Assembly: GCA_913776825.1 (NCBI GenBank)
Contig: CAJYPV010000026.1
Span: 496,001-560,000, forward strand
Direction of reading: 5' to 3'
Source: Burkholderiaceae bacterium
GTDB taxonomy: Bacteria; Pseudomonadota; Gammaproteobacteria; Burkholderiales; Burkholderiaceae_C
DNA: 64,000 bases
The position numbers and the translations under genes are program-made. Within the stretch, counting starts at the first letter, position 1. The number at the start of each line of letters is the position of its first letter. Below the pieces are notes generated by a model. The model did not search any database. It had not been told where the DNA came from and worked only from the letters and a program-made list of their open reading frames with translations. Shown here piece after piece: positions 44,137 through 53,500 of the stretch.

Positions 44137-45776
44137 GCTTCACGTCCCTTCATCGCGAACAGGCCCTGGGGTCGCTTCTGGATGAAGACGATGATGAACA
44201 GCAGCACCGCGATCTTGGCCAGCACGGCACCCATCACGCCTTCGAGTGCCTTGTTGGCCAGGCCCAGGCCCAAGGCCGCGAGCACGGTGCCTGCCAGTTG
44301 GCCGACGCCGCCCAGCACCACCACCATGAACGCATCCACGATGTAGCTCTGGCCCAGGTCCGGACCGACATTGCCCACCTGGCTCAACGCGCAGCCGGCG
44401 AGGCCGGCCAGGCCGGAGCCCAGTGCGAAGGCGTAGGTGTCGACACGGGCGGTCGGCACGCCCATGCAGGCGGCGATCGGACGGTTCTGCGTGACGGCGC
44501 GGACGAACAGGCCCAGCCGGGTGCGGGCGATCAGCAAGGCCATGCCGGCCAGCACCGCCAGCGCGAAGAGGATGATCGCGACACGGTTCATCGGCAGGCT
44601 CAAGCCCGGCAGCAGCGAGACGGAACCGCCCAGCCAGGACGGGCTCTCGACTGCGACGTTCTGGGCGCCGAAGAGGCTGCGGACCGACTGCATCAAGGCC
44701 AGGCTCAGGCCCCAGGTGGCCAGCAGGGTCTCCAACGGGCGACCGTAGAGCCAGCGGAGCACCGTGCGCTCCAGCGCGGCGCCCACCAGGGCGGAGGTCA
44801 GGAAGGCGGCGGGGATCGCGGCCACCAGATAGCCATCGAACCATGCGGGCGGCAACCACTGGCGGAAAGCCACCTGGACCAGGTAGGTCGCGTAGGCGCC
44901 GATCATCATCAGCTCGCCATGCGCCATGTTGATCACGCCCATCAAGCCGTAGGTGATCGCCAGGCCCAGGGCGACCAGCAGGAGGATGCTGCCCAGGCTG
45001 ATGCCGGTGAAGACCGCGCTCAGGCGCTCACCCCAGGCGAGAGCGTCCTCGACGCTGCGCAAGGAGCGCTGCAGCACGCGCTTGACGGCGGGGTCCTGCT
45101 CTTCAGCCAGGCGCTGGTTCAGGAGTTGCTGCGTTTCCGGACTGCGGGATTGGCCGAGGCGCTCAGCGGCCTCGAGGCGGTGCGCGACCTCGGGGCTGGC
45201 GGACAAGGCGGCGGCACGGGCCAGCGCCAACGCGGCCTTGGTGGCGCTGTCGGGCTCGTTCGCGATGGCGCGGTCCAGGAGAGGGACGCGGGACAGGTCG
45301 GCGCCCGCATCCATGAGCGCACGCGCGGCGGCGCGGCGCTCGGTGGGGTCGGCGCTTGATAGCTTCAAGGCGGCGAGGGCGCCGTCGAGCTCGGAGCGGA
45401 GACGGTTGTTGAGGAGGACCTCTTCCAGGGAGGACGACGGGAGGTCGACAGGGGCGCCGGTGGCGGCGTCGGTGACTGAGCCGGTGGCGGTGGTGAGGAC
45501 GACGCGGCCGTCAGGGGTGAGACGGGCGCGGTCGTCCAGCAAGGCCTGCAGGTAGGGGAGGGTCTGTGCGTCAGGGGTGGCGATCAGCGTGGAGATCGCG
45601 GTGATGCGGGTGTCGGTGTCGCCCTGGGCGACGGTCAGGGCTTGTTGCTGGGTGAGGGCGGAGGTGGGGAGGGACCAGGACAGCAACAGCGCCAGCAGGG
45701 CCATGAGCGGCCAGGCGCGGCGGTGGGGGAAGGGCGGCGATGGGGCAGCCGGGGGCGGGGGAGGGGCGGGGAGCAC
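44133..45776 (-). CDS. urtB: Urea ABC transporter permease UrtB
   Basis: A 547-residue LivH-like permease. A signal or first helix (residues about 20-42) leads into a helical soluble region of roughly 200 residues that includes RRAAARALMDAGADLS, characteristic of proteobacterial UrtB. The permease core of about eight helices starts near residue 255 (SLGSILLLVALGLAITYGLMGVINMAHGEL). The start is GTG at 45776 with AGGAAG four bases upstream; an ATG (MALLALLL, residue 25) is an alternative. A tract of ten perfect GGCT repeats begins just upstream of the ribosome-binding site. It overlaps urtC by 4 bp. Confidence 0.92.
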   Translation of the reverse strand: MLPAPPPPPAAPSPPFPHRRAWPLMALLALLLSWSLPTSALTQQQALTVAQGDTDTRITAISTLIATPDAQTLPYLQALLDDRARLTPDGRVVLTTATGSVTDAATGAPVDLPSSSLEEVLLNNRLRSELDGALAALKLSSADPTERRAAARALMDAGADLSRVPLLDRAIANEPDSATKAALALARAAALSASPEVAHRLEAAERLGQSRSPETQQLLNQRLAEEQDPAVKRVLQRSLRSVEDALAWGERLSAVFTGISLGSILLLVALGLAITYGLMGVINMAHGELMMIGAYATYLVQVAFRQWLPPAWFDGYLVAAIPAAFLTSALVGAALERTVLRWLYGRPLETLLATWGLSLALMQSVRSLFGAQNVAVESPSWLGGSVSLLPGLSLPMNRVAIILFALAVLAGMALLIARTRLGLFVRAVTQNRPIAACMGVPTARVDTYAFALGSGLAGLAGCALSQVGNVGPDLGQSYIVDAFMVVVLGGVGQLAGTVLAALGLGLANKALEGVMGAVLAKIAVLLFIIVFIQKRPQGLFAMKGREA

Positions 45777-45790
45777 GGGGCTTCCTTTCT

Positions 45791-45839
<49 letters not shown>

Positions 45840-45946
45840 CGGGCGCGGGCGCGGGTGGGGGCTTGGACGGGGCGGGGTTTTGCTGAGCAGCTGTCAACGG
45901 CGACCTACGCCCGAGGAACCCCGCCGGGTCTCGCCCCGGCAGGCGA

Positions 45947-45976
45947 GTAACTTTCTTGGCGCGCCAAGAAAGTCAC
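45947..45976. repeat. Large palindrome, dispersed-repeat type
   Basis: ACTTTCTTGGCGCGCCAAGAAAGT (45950-45973) is a perfect 24-bp palindrome, in the wider context GAGTAACTTTCTTGG...CCAAGAAAGTCACCAAAGAAG. Elements of the form GTAACTTTCTT...AAGAAAGTAACCAAAGAA are familiar dispersed repeats in beta- and gammaproteobacterial intergenic regions (from memory, not searched). Confidence 0.7.
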
Positions 45977-46218
45977 CAAAGAAGCGCTGGCGGACTTTGA
46001 TTTGGCTCGCTGTGATCGCTCGCATCCGCTCGGTCACTGTTACTAGCACCGCGACCACTGAGGACGCTTGGTACGCCCAGCGGTGACCTTGCCCGCATGC
46101 GCGGGTCGCGGGCGCCTCTCAATCTCGTCCTGCATCGGCCTCGCAGCGCCTCGCCTGAACGGCGACGGCGCGAGAGGACGCTGGATGGGTCTTGGTTGGT
46201 GGAGGGCGAGCTCGGTGG

Positions 46219-46240
46219 GCCCGGCGCGAGAGCGCCGGGC
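46219..46240 (-). terminator. Intercistronic hairpin after urtA
   Basis: A perfect 9-bp stem GCCCGGCGC/GCGCCGGGC with a GAGA tetraloop, starting 4 bases after the urtA stop. No T-run follows. Such hairpins after binding-protein genes usually protect the upstream mRNA and lower expression of the permease genes. Confidence 0.7.
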
Positions 46241-46243
46241 GGG

Positions 46244-47530
46244 TCACTTCTTGGCGGGCTCGTCGGGCTTGGATTCGTTGCCGGCGATGTAGGGGCTCCA
46301 AGGCTTGGCTTTGACGGGGGCCGGGGTTTTCCAGACGACGTTGAATTGACCGTCCGCGCGGATCTCGCCGATGAAGACGGACTTGTGCAGGTGATGGTTC
46401 TTTTCGTCCATCGTGGACGTGATGCCCGACGGCGCACTGAAGGTCTGGCCCGCCATGGCGGCAATGACCTTGTCAACATCCGTCGACTTGGCCTTCTCGA
46501 CCGCCTGCTTCCACATGTTGATGCCGATGTACGTGGCCTCCATCGGATCATTCGTCAGCGGCTTGTCCTTGTGGCCGGGCAGATTCTTGGCCTTGGCATA
46601 AGCCGTCCACTTCTTGATGAAGGCATCATTGGTCGGGTTCTTGATCGACATGAAGTAATTCCACGCCGCCAGGTGACCCACCAAAGGCTTGGTGTCGACA
46701 CCGCGCAATTCCTCCTCACCCACCGAGAACGCCACCACCGGCACATCCTTGGCCTTCAAGCCCGCATTGCCGAGCTCCTTGTAGAACGGCACGTTGGAAT
46801 CGCCGTTGATGGTCGACACCACCGCCGTCTTGCCACCCGCCGAGAACTTCTTGATGTCGGCGACGATGGTCTGATAGTCGCTGTGACCGAACGGGGTGTA
46901 CTTCTCGTCGATGTCACTGTCCTTCACACCCTTGCTCTTCAAATACGCGCGCAGGATCTTGTTGGTGGTGCGGGGATAGACATAGTCCGTGCCCAACAAC
47001 ACCCAACGCTTGGCCGCGCCACCATCCTTGCTCATCAAATAATCCACCGCCGGAATCGCCTGCTGATTCGGCGCCGCACCGGTGTAGAACACGTTCTTGC
47101 TCAGCTCCTCGCCCTCGTACTGCACCGGATAAAAGAGCAAACCATTCAGCTCCTCCACCACCGGCAGCACCGACTTGCGAGACACCGAGGTCCAGCAGCC
47201 GAAGATCACCGCGACCTTGTCCTGCGTCAGCAACTGCCGGGTCTTCTCCGCAAACAAGGGCCAGTTCGAGGCCGGGTCCACCACCACCGGCTCCAGCTTC
47301 TTGCCCAGCACACCGCCCTTGGCATTGATCTCGTCGATCGCCATCAGCACGGTGTCCTTCAACACCGTCTCGGAAATCGCCATCGTCCCCGACAGGCTGT
47401 GCAGCACACCCACCTTGATGGTGTCCGCCGCCAGGGCCGGCAATCCAGTGAACGTCAGACCCGCCAGCGCGCTGGCAGCAGCCAGGCGTTTGATCGTGTG
47501 ACGGCGGTTGGGCAGTGAGGTCGCAGACAT
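46244..47530 (-). CDS. urtA: Urea ABC transporter substrate-binding protein UrtA
   Basis: A 428-residue periplasmic urea-binding protein of the type I (LivJ-like) fold. A Tat-like or Sec signal (NRRHTIKRLAAASALAGLTF) ends at about ALA/ADTIK (residue 35). The urea/amide-binding family blocks are present: IKVGVLHSLSGTMAISET, VIFGCWTSVSRKSVLPVVEE, GLLFYPVQYEGEE, GTDYVYPRTTNKILRAYLK and SVGEEELRGVD. Start ATG at 47530; the longer open frame upstream has no family similarity. This region uses visibly less extreme third-position G/C than its neighbours, as expected for an abundant protein. First gene of urtABCDE, transcribed leftward and divergent from the DUF3395-like gene. Confidence 0.95.
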   Translation of the reverse strand: MSATSLPNRRHTIKRLAAASALAGLTFTGLPALAADTIKVGVLHSLSGTMAISETVLKDTVLMAIDEINAKGGVLGKKLEPVVVDPASNWPLFAEKTRQLLTQDKVAVIFGCWTSVSRKSVLPVVEELNGLLFYPVQYEGEELSKNVFYTGAAPNQQAIPAVDYLMSKDGGAAKRWVLLGTDYVYPRTTNKILRAYLKSKGVKDSDIDEKYTPFGHSDYQTIVADIKKFSAGGKTAVVSTINGDSNVPFYKELGNAGLKAKDVPVVAFSVGEEELRGVDTKPLVGHLAAWNYFMSIKNPTNDAFIKKWTAYAKAKNLPGHKDKPLTNDPMEATYIGINMWKQAVEKAKSTDVDKVIAAMAGQTFSAPSGITSTMDEKNHHLHKSVFIGEIRADGQFNVVWKTPAPVKAKPWSPYIAGNESKPDEPAKK

Positions 47531-47846
47531 GGCGCAGGCTCCGGGGGTTGAGGATTCGTTGAACAAGTGAACCGATCCTAGGAATCGCCCGCGCAACCGC
47601 CTATACGGCACATGGCGTACGGCTTCTCCCGAAGTGGTCGCCCTGTCCGCCATCGCGCGGGCGTGTGACTGCCTGTAACCAGGCGCGCGTTTGGTGCACC
47701 GGAAGAGGCGCTGCGGCGTTGAGGCAACATACGGCACCTGAGGCGACGGTGACGGCGGGACTTGTCCAGGCAGGGAACCGACTCCGGCGCCAGCCAACAG
47801 ATCGATCGTCGATCCACAACATCCAAACATTCATCCGGAGGTGAAC
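47531..47846. other. Divergent control region of urtA and the triple-repeat protein
   Basis: About 316 bp. It holds a small perfect hairpin GCCTG-TAAC-CAGGC at 47671-47684, the palindrome GGTGCACC near 47692, and the word ATACGGCAC twice (near 47603 and 47730). I looked for a sigma-54 site facing urtA and did not find an acceptable one. No gene is seen. Confidence 0.45.
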
Positions 47847-48896
47847 GTGTCTTCAATGTCTTTGCCCATGACGGCTTCCCGCATCGATCCGATGCGACGG
47901 GTCGCGCGCTGGCTGCTGCTGATGCTGGCGCTGGTGAGCGGCGCCAGCGCCTGGGCGCGCGGCGACGATGACAACTGGCAAGTGCTGCATGCCCGCTACG
48001 GCACCGCTGACCGCAACATGGATGTGACCGGCCGGCTGAAAGAGCTGGCGCGCCGCGATGAGCGGGTGCGGGTGACCAATGGCCTGTTCGGCAACGACCC
48101 GGCGATCGGTCAAGTCAAGGTGCTGCGCATCTATGCGCGCAGCCGCAGCGGCGAGAACCGCACCTTCGAATACCGCGAGGGCAGCATCATCGACGGCGCC
48201 ATCTTCACCGACTGGCGCGGCGGCGGCTGGGGCCAGAACGGCTGGGATCACGGCTGGGATGGTCCCCGTCCGGGCCATGGCGGCGGCAACGGCGGCGGTT
48301 ATGGCAACAACGGTGACGACGGTGGCTGGCAGATCCTGCAGGCGCGCTACGGCACGTCGGATCGCAACATGGATGTGACCGGTCGACTGAAGGAACTTGC
48401 ACGGAGCGACGAGCGGGTGCGCGTGCGCAATGAGCTGTTCGGCAACGACCCGGCGGTGGGCCAGACCAAGATGCTGCGCATCTTCGCGCGCGGTCGCAAT
48501 GGCGAGCAGCGCACCTTCGAATTCAAGGAAGGTTCCTGGATCGACGGCAGCCAGTTCACCGGCTGGGGCCGTGGCAACTGGGGCGACAGCGGCTGGAACG
48601 GCGGCTGGGACGGCCGTCCGGGCCGGCCGGGCAACGACGGCGGACGCCCGGGCTATGACCAGGGTCTGAACATCGTGCGCGCCACCTACGGGACCGGTCT
48701 GCGTCAGATGGACGTCACGCAACGCATCCGCGACCTGAGCCGTTCCGGCCGCCTGGATGTGCGCGTCAGCAACGACCTGTTCGGCCGCGACCCGGCCACC
48801 GGCTCGCGCAAGCTGCTGCAGGTCACCTACACCCAGGGTCGCAGCGAGGAACGTCAGTCGCAAGCGTGGGAAGGCGATCAGCTGCGTTTGCCTTGA
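47847..48896 (+). CDS. Secreted protein with three DUF3395-like repeats
   Basis: A 349-residue exported protein. A signal peptide runs from the basic MRRVARW to about SAWA/RGDD. The mature part has three homologous blocks of about 70 residues beginning WQVLHARYGTADRNMDVT, WQILQARYGTSDRNMDVT and LNIVRATYGTGLRQMDVT. Each continues with a basic helix, LFGNDPA-type turn (NGLFGNDPAIG, NELFGNDPAVG, NDLFGRDPATG) and a K-x-L-x-x-x-Y/F strand. The linkers are Gly/Trp/Asn-rich. The pattern (YG...R..DVT, then DP..G..K.L) recalls DUF3395, the C-terminal domain of eukaryotic DNAJC11; this is a motif-level inference. GTG at 47847 is preferred because GGAGG ends 5 bases before it. Function unknown. Confidence 0.7.
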   Translation: MSSMSLPMTASRIDPMRRVARWLLLMLALVSGASAWARGDDDNWQVLHARYGTADRNMDVTGRLKELARRDERVRVTNGLFGNDPAIGQVKVLRIYARSRSGENRTFEYREGSIIDGAIFTDWRGGGWGQNGWDHGWDGPRPGHGGGNGGGYGNNGDDGGWQILQARYGTSDRNMDVTGRLKELARSDERVRVRNELFGNDPAVGQTKMLRIFARGRNGEQRTFEFKEGSWIDGSQFTGWGRGNWGDSGWNGGWDGRPGRPGNDGGRPGYDQGLNIVRATYGTGLRQMDVTQRIRDLSRSGRLDVRVSNDLFGRDPATGSRKLLQVTYTQGRSEERQSQAWEGDQLRLP

Positions 48897-49123
48897 GGGT
48901 GAGAGGCATCCGGCCCGGTCGTCAAGGCCGGGTGGATGATCCAGCCAGGCTGATCGGGCCCAACTTGGGGTGCGATCGTTCAGGTTGAATTGAAGAGGGC
49001 TCCTCGGCGCTGCACGCTGGGAGTCCTTTTTCTTTTGGTGCTCGGCCCTGCACTTGCTTGCTGGCTAAGGGCGGTGTCCTATGGCACGCTCGCCTCTCGT
49101 CCCTCAATCCCTACCTGCTCAGC

Positions 49124-49468
49124 ATGAAAACCAGGGCCATTCGAATCAGCGCTGAGCTCTTCCAAACCGCAGAGCAAGACGGTGCGGTAGTGGGTCGGTC
49201 TGCGCATGAACAGGTCGAGTATTGGGCGCAGGTAGGGCACGCGTTGGAGGCAGCGGGCGCCACGGCGCAGCAATTGATCGACCTCCTTCGATCACATTTG
49301 GACATGCAGCGCGCCGAACAGCCCGAAGAAGATTTGCGCCGCTTCAAACGAGCTCAACAAAAGCGGGATATTGAGCAGGTCAAGTCTGGGGCAATTAGCG
49401 GCAGTGATCTTTTATGGATCAATGAAGAATGCGCGAAGCGCGCAATCATCAAGGACTCACCTTATTGA
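49124..49468 (+). CDS. ParD-like antitoxin-family protein, orphan
   Basis: A 114-residue protein whose N-terminus (RAIRISAELFQTAEQDGAVVGRSAHEQVEYWAQVGHALEAAG) matches the ParD-like/DUF3423 family, a ribbon-helix-helix-type DNA-binding antitoxin group. The second half is charged and helical, with no known motif. No ParE/RelE-type toxin gene follows within the 113 bp to the next gene or precedes it. The coding sequence is clearly less GC-rich than its surroundings and uses codons such as TTA, CAA and AAT, which suggests recent acquisition. ATG at 49124 is chosen because it begins at the family consensus; 22 upstream codons are unlike the family. Confidence 0.72.
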   Translation: MKTRAIRISAELFQTAEQDGAVVGRSAHEQVEYWAQVGHALEAAGATAQQLIDLLRSHLDMQRAEQPEEDLRRFKRAQQKRDIEQVKSGAISGSDLLWINEECAKRAIIKDSPY

Positions 49469-49581
49469 GGGCTGTCGGGCCACCAGCCCCCGCAGAGTCA
49501 ACACATCTTGAGCTTGATGAGCGTTGCCGGAACGACGGCCATCATCCCTCGTGGAGGGCGCTGAGTCACAGCACCTCAACC

Positions 49582-50580
49582 TCACAACTCCCACTGCGGA
49601 TGCATCTCCCTCACCCGCGTCAGCGCCATCGCCGCGGCAGCGGTGCGGGTCTCGACGCCGAGCTTGGCGTGGATGCGCTCCAGGTGCTTTTTGACCGTGG
49701 CCGGGCTCGCGCCCAGGATCTCGCCGATGTCGCGGTTGATCTTGCCCTTGATGACCCAATAGAGCACCTCGGCCTCGCGCGCCGTGAGGCTGAAGGCGAG
49801 ACCGAGCGATCGAATCACCGCCGCGTCCGAGACCTCCCGCATCACGATCAGCCAATCGCCGGCGCCCGGCGCATCGTCCCCGCCGATGCAGTGATGCAGC
49901 CGGAAGCTCAGCCGGCGAGCGCCCAGTTCGGCACAGAGCCGCGGCGGTTCCTGCGAAGGCGTGCCGTGGCCGATCTCTTCCAGCGCCCGTCGCAGCCAGG
50001 CCAGCACCGGCGCGGGCGTCTGCGGCGCCACGGTGCCGTAATAGAGCTGCAGCAGCTCGCGCGCCAACGGCGTCTGCCACAGCAGGCGGCCATTGCTGGC
50101 CCGCACCGCGATGCTGGCGTAGCCGAAGGCATCGAGCGCCTGACGGGTTTGACGCGCCTGCCGCGCGCCTTGCAGATGGACCTGCATGCGCGCCAGCACC
50201 GCGCGTGGGTCAAGTGGCTTGGTGACGTAATCGACTCCGCCGGCCTGCAATGCAGCGACCAGATGCTCGGTCTCGGTCAGGCCGGTCATGAAGATGATCG
50301 GAATGTGAGCCGTCGCCGGATTGGCCTTGAGCTGACGCGCGACTTCAAAGCCATCCATGCCCGGCATCATCGCGTCCAGGAGCACGATGTCGGGCAGCAC
50401 CTGCGCGGCGCGGGCCAGCGCGGCCTCTCCGCTGGTGGCCGCCAGCACGGTGTAACCCTGCTCATCCAGCGCGTCATGCAGGAGCGACAGGTTGTCCGGC
50501 ACATCGTCCACCAACAGGACACGATCACCCTCCTGCTGATCCAGCAGGGCGGCCACCGACGGGGGCAAAGGACTGTTCAT
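49582..50580 (-). CDS. Response regulator with LuxR-type DNA-binding domain
   Basis: A 332-residue cytosolic regulator. The receiver domain (about residues 15-135) has the acidic pair in VDDVPDN, the phosphoacceptor Asp in DIVLLDAMMPGMDG, the Thr of FMTGLT and the Lys of VTKPLD. A middle PAS-like segment (about 150-250, DAFGYASIAVRASNGRLLW) follows, then a LuxR/FixJ-type helix-turn-helix at about 265-325 (TAREAEVLYWVIKGKINRDIGEIL, TVKKHLERIHAKLGVETR). It overlaps the stop of the permease-kinase gene by 4 bp (ATGA, 50577-50580) and is surely its cognate regulator. Likely targets are the urea genes on either side; that is inference from position. Confidence 0.9.
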   Translation of the reverse strand: MNSPLPPSVAALLDQQEGDRVLLVDDVPDNLSLLHDALDEQGYTVLAATSGEAALARAAQVLPDIVLLDAMMPGMDGFEVARQLKANPATAHIPIIFMTGLTETEHLVAALQAGGVDYVTKPLDPRAVLARMQVHLQGARQARQTRQALDAFGYASIAVRASNGRLLWQTPLARELLQLYYGTVAPQTPAPVLAWLRRALEEIGHGTPSQEPPRLCAELGARRLSFRLHHCIGGDDAPGAGDWLIVMREVSDAAVIRSLGLAFSLTAREAEVLYWVIKGKINRDIGEILGASPATVKKHLERIHAKLGVETRTAAAAMALTRVREMHPQWEL

Positions 50581-53500
50581 GATGCGGCGTGGTTCTCGCC
50601 GCGCGCCAGAGCGCGCAGCATCGCTTCAAACTGGAATTGCCGGGCGAGCGCGCGCTGCGCCTGACAGAACGGGCGCCAGCGACCATCCGACGCGTCGATC
50701 TCGTCGAGCTGCTGCAGCACCCCCCGGTAATAGCCCAGCTGCAAGGCATCCCGCAGACCGGTGAGCTGCTCGGACGGCGGTTGCTCGATCGTGGCGGGCG
50801 CGTGGGCCTCGGCATCGTCTTCGGTGGCGGGCGCCGTGCGCCATTGCAGCGACAGACGATCGCTCAGCCAGCTCAGCAGCAGGTCATGCCGGAAGGGCTT
50901 GACGATGAAGTCCCGCGCGCTGATGCCGGCATCGTTGTCCTGGCCGCGCTCGAAGGCATTCGCCGACACCACCGCGATCGCCTGCAGCGCGGGCAGCAAC
51001 CGACGAAGTCGACGGATCGTTTCCCAGCCATCGATGCCGGGCATCGCCAGGTCCATCAACACGGCGTCGGGCGTCCAGCCGGCGGCGATGAGGTCCAGCG
51101 CATCATGGCCGCTCTCGGCCGTCCGCACGGTGAAGCCCAGGGGTGACAGCAATTCGATCAGCAGCTGACGGTCATCCGCTTCGTTGTCGACCACCAGCAC
51201 CCGCGGCGATGGGCCGGCCACGCCGAGCCGCGTGCGCGTCGCCGCGCTGAGCGCGCGCAGCCGCGGCGTGTCGGGAATGCGGCCATGCAGCTCGGGCAGG
51301 AACAGCCGAACCCTGAAGGTCGATCCCTCGCCCTTGACGCTGTGGGCGGACAGCTCTCCGCCCATCAGCTCGGTGAGCATCTTGGCGATGGTCAGGCCCA
51401 GTCCGGCGCCCGGCGCGCTGCCGGTCGCGCCGCTGCCGGCGCCGCGCGCGAACGGTTCGAAGATGCGGGCGAGATCGGCCGCGTCCAGACCCGGGCCGCT
51501 GTCCTGGATCTCCAGCGTCGCCATCTCGCGGCTGTGACGGGCGCGCAGCACCACGCCGCCTTCGCTGGTGAACTTGATGGCATTGCCGAGCAGGTTGATG
51601 AGGATCTGCCGCAGACGCTGCTCGTCCGCGCGGACCCATTCCGGCAACGGCCCTTGCGGCTCGAAGACAAAGCTCAAGCCCTTGGCGGCCGCCGGCGGCT
51701 CGAACATGTCGGCCAGTTCTCGCAACAGATCGGCGAAGCGCACCGGTGCGGGCTCCAGGCTCAAGCGGCCGGCTTCGATGCGGGCGATGTCCAGCGTGCC
51801 GTCGATCAGCTGCATCAGATGCTCGCCACCGCGCTTGATCACCTGAACCGCCTGGCGCCGTTGCGGCGGCAGCGAGCTGTCGGCGGCCATCAGCTGCGCA
51901 TAACCGAGGATGCTGTTCAGCGGCGTGCGCAGCTCATGGCTGATGGTGCTGATGTAGCGGCTCTTCGCCTGATTCGCGGCCTCTGCCGCGGCCTGTGCGC
52001 GCTCGGCCTGCAGTCGAGCGCTTTGCAGCGCTTCGTCGGTACGGCGATGGGAATCGATCTCTCGCATCAGCGCCTGCGTCTGCCGATTCGATTCCTCCTG
52101 CGCCACCTCACGGCTCTGGTGCGCCAGCACCAGCCACCAGGCGACCGTGCCCGCGACCAGCAGCAGCGCGAAGAAGGCCTTCAACAGACCGGAGTGCAGC
52201 CCTTGTCTCAGCGCCTCCAGCGCGCCCTGATCGAGCAAGGGCAGTTGCTGCAACTGCTGGTGATAGAGCAATCCGAACAGCGCGGCCAGCACTGGCGTGA
52301 TCACCATCATCAACAGCAGGTAATGGCCCAGGCCGGTATCGAAATAGGGCCAGCTGGCGCGAGGCAGCAGTCGCCGCAGCAAGGCCGACCACTGCGCCGA
52401 CAGCCGCGCCTGCGGCTTGCAGAGATCGCCGCAGCGCGCATCCAGCGTGCAGCACAGGGAGCAGATCGGTCCGCGGTAGGCGGGGCAGTGGGCCATGTCC
52501 GGCCCCTCGTAATCGCGCTCGCAGATCACACAGCGCCGCAGCACCAGCGGATCGGCGCCGGCCGCGGCGATCGACTCCGCCGGACGCGCGAGGTAGTAGC
52601 GGCCACGGGTGATCCAGGCAATGGCGGGGGCGCTCACCAAGGCGGTCAACATGGCGATCGACGCCGACCACGCCTGCGCCAGCGAGCCCATCATCCCCAG
52701 ATGCGCGGCCACCGACAGCACCGAGGCCAAGGCCATCGCACCCACGCCGACCGGATTCACGTCATACAGATGCGCGCGCTTGAATTCGATGCCGGGCGGC
52801 GAGAGACCCAAGGGCTTGTTGATCACCAGATCCGCCACCACGGCCATGATCCAGGCGATCGCGATGTTGGCGTACAAGCCCAGCACATGCCCGAGCGCCT
52901 CGAACACATTCATCGACATCAGCATGAAGGCGATGAGCGTGTTGAACACCACCCACACCACCCGACCCGGATGGCTGTGGGTCAGGCGAGAGAAGAAGTT
53001 GCTCCACGCCAGCGAGCCCGCATACGCATTGGTGACATTGATCTTGAGCTGCGAGATGACCACGAACAGCGCGGTGGCGGCGACGGCCCACCCGTATTGC
53101 GGGAACACATACTCGTAAGCCGCCAGGTACATCTGATTCGGATCGACCGCCCGCTCCGGCGGAACCGCATGGCTCACCGCCAGCCAGGCCAGCAGGGCGC
53201 CGCCCAGCATCTTCAGCACGCCCAGGATCACCCAGCCCGGACCGCCCATCAACACGGCGGCCCACCAGCGACGTCGGTTCTCGGCGGTCTGGCGGGGCAT
53301 GAAGCGCAGGTAATCCGCCTGCTCGCCCATCTGCGTGATCAAGGCCACGCCCACGGTCAGGGCGGCACCGAAGGCGTGCATGTCGAAGGCCGCCGTGCCG
53401 GACTGCGACCCAATCTGGGTCGAAATCCCGTTGAACGCACCAGGGTGGCGCCACCACACCCAGGCGAAGGGCAGGATCAGCAGCACCAGCCACAGCGGCT

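Noticed and set aside
47531..47840. Sigma-54 promoter for urtA
   Set aside because: I scanned the leftward strand for GGCAY-N5-TTGC and found no copy with the required spacing.
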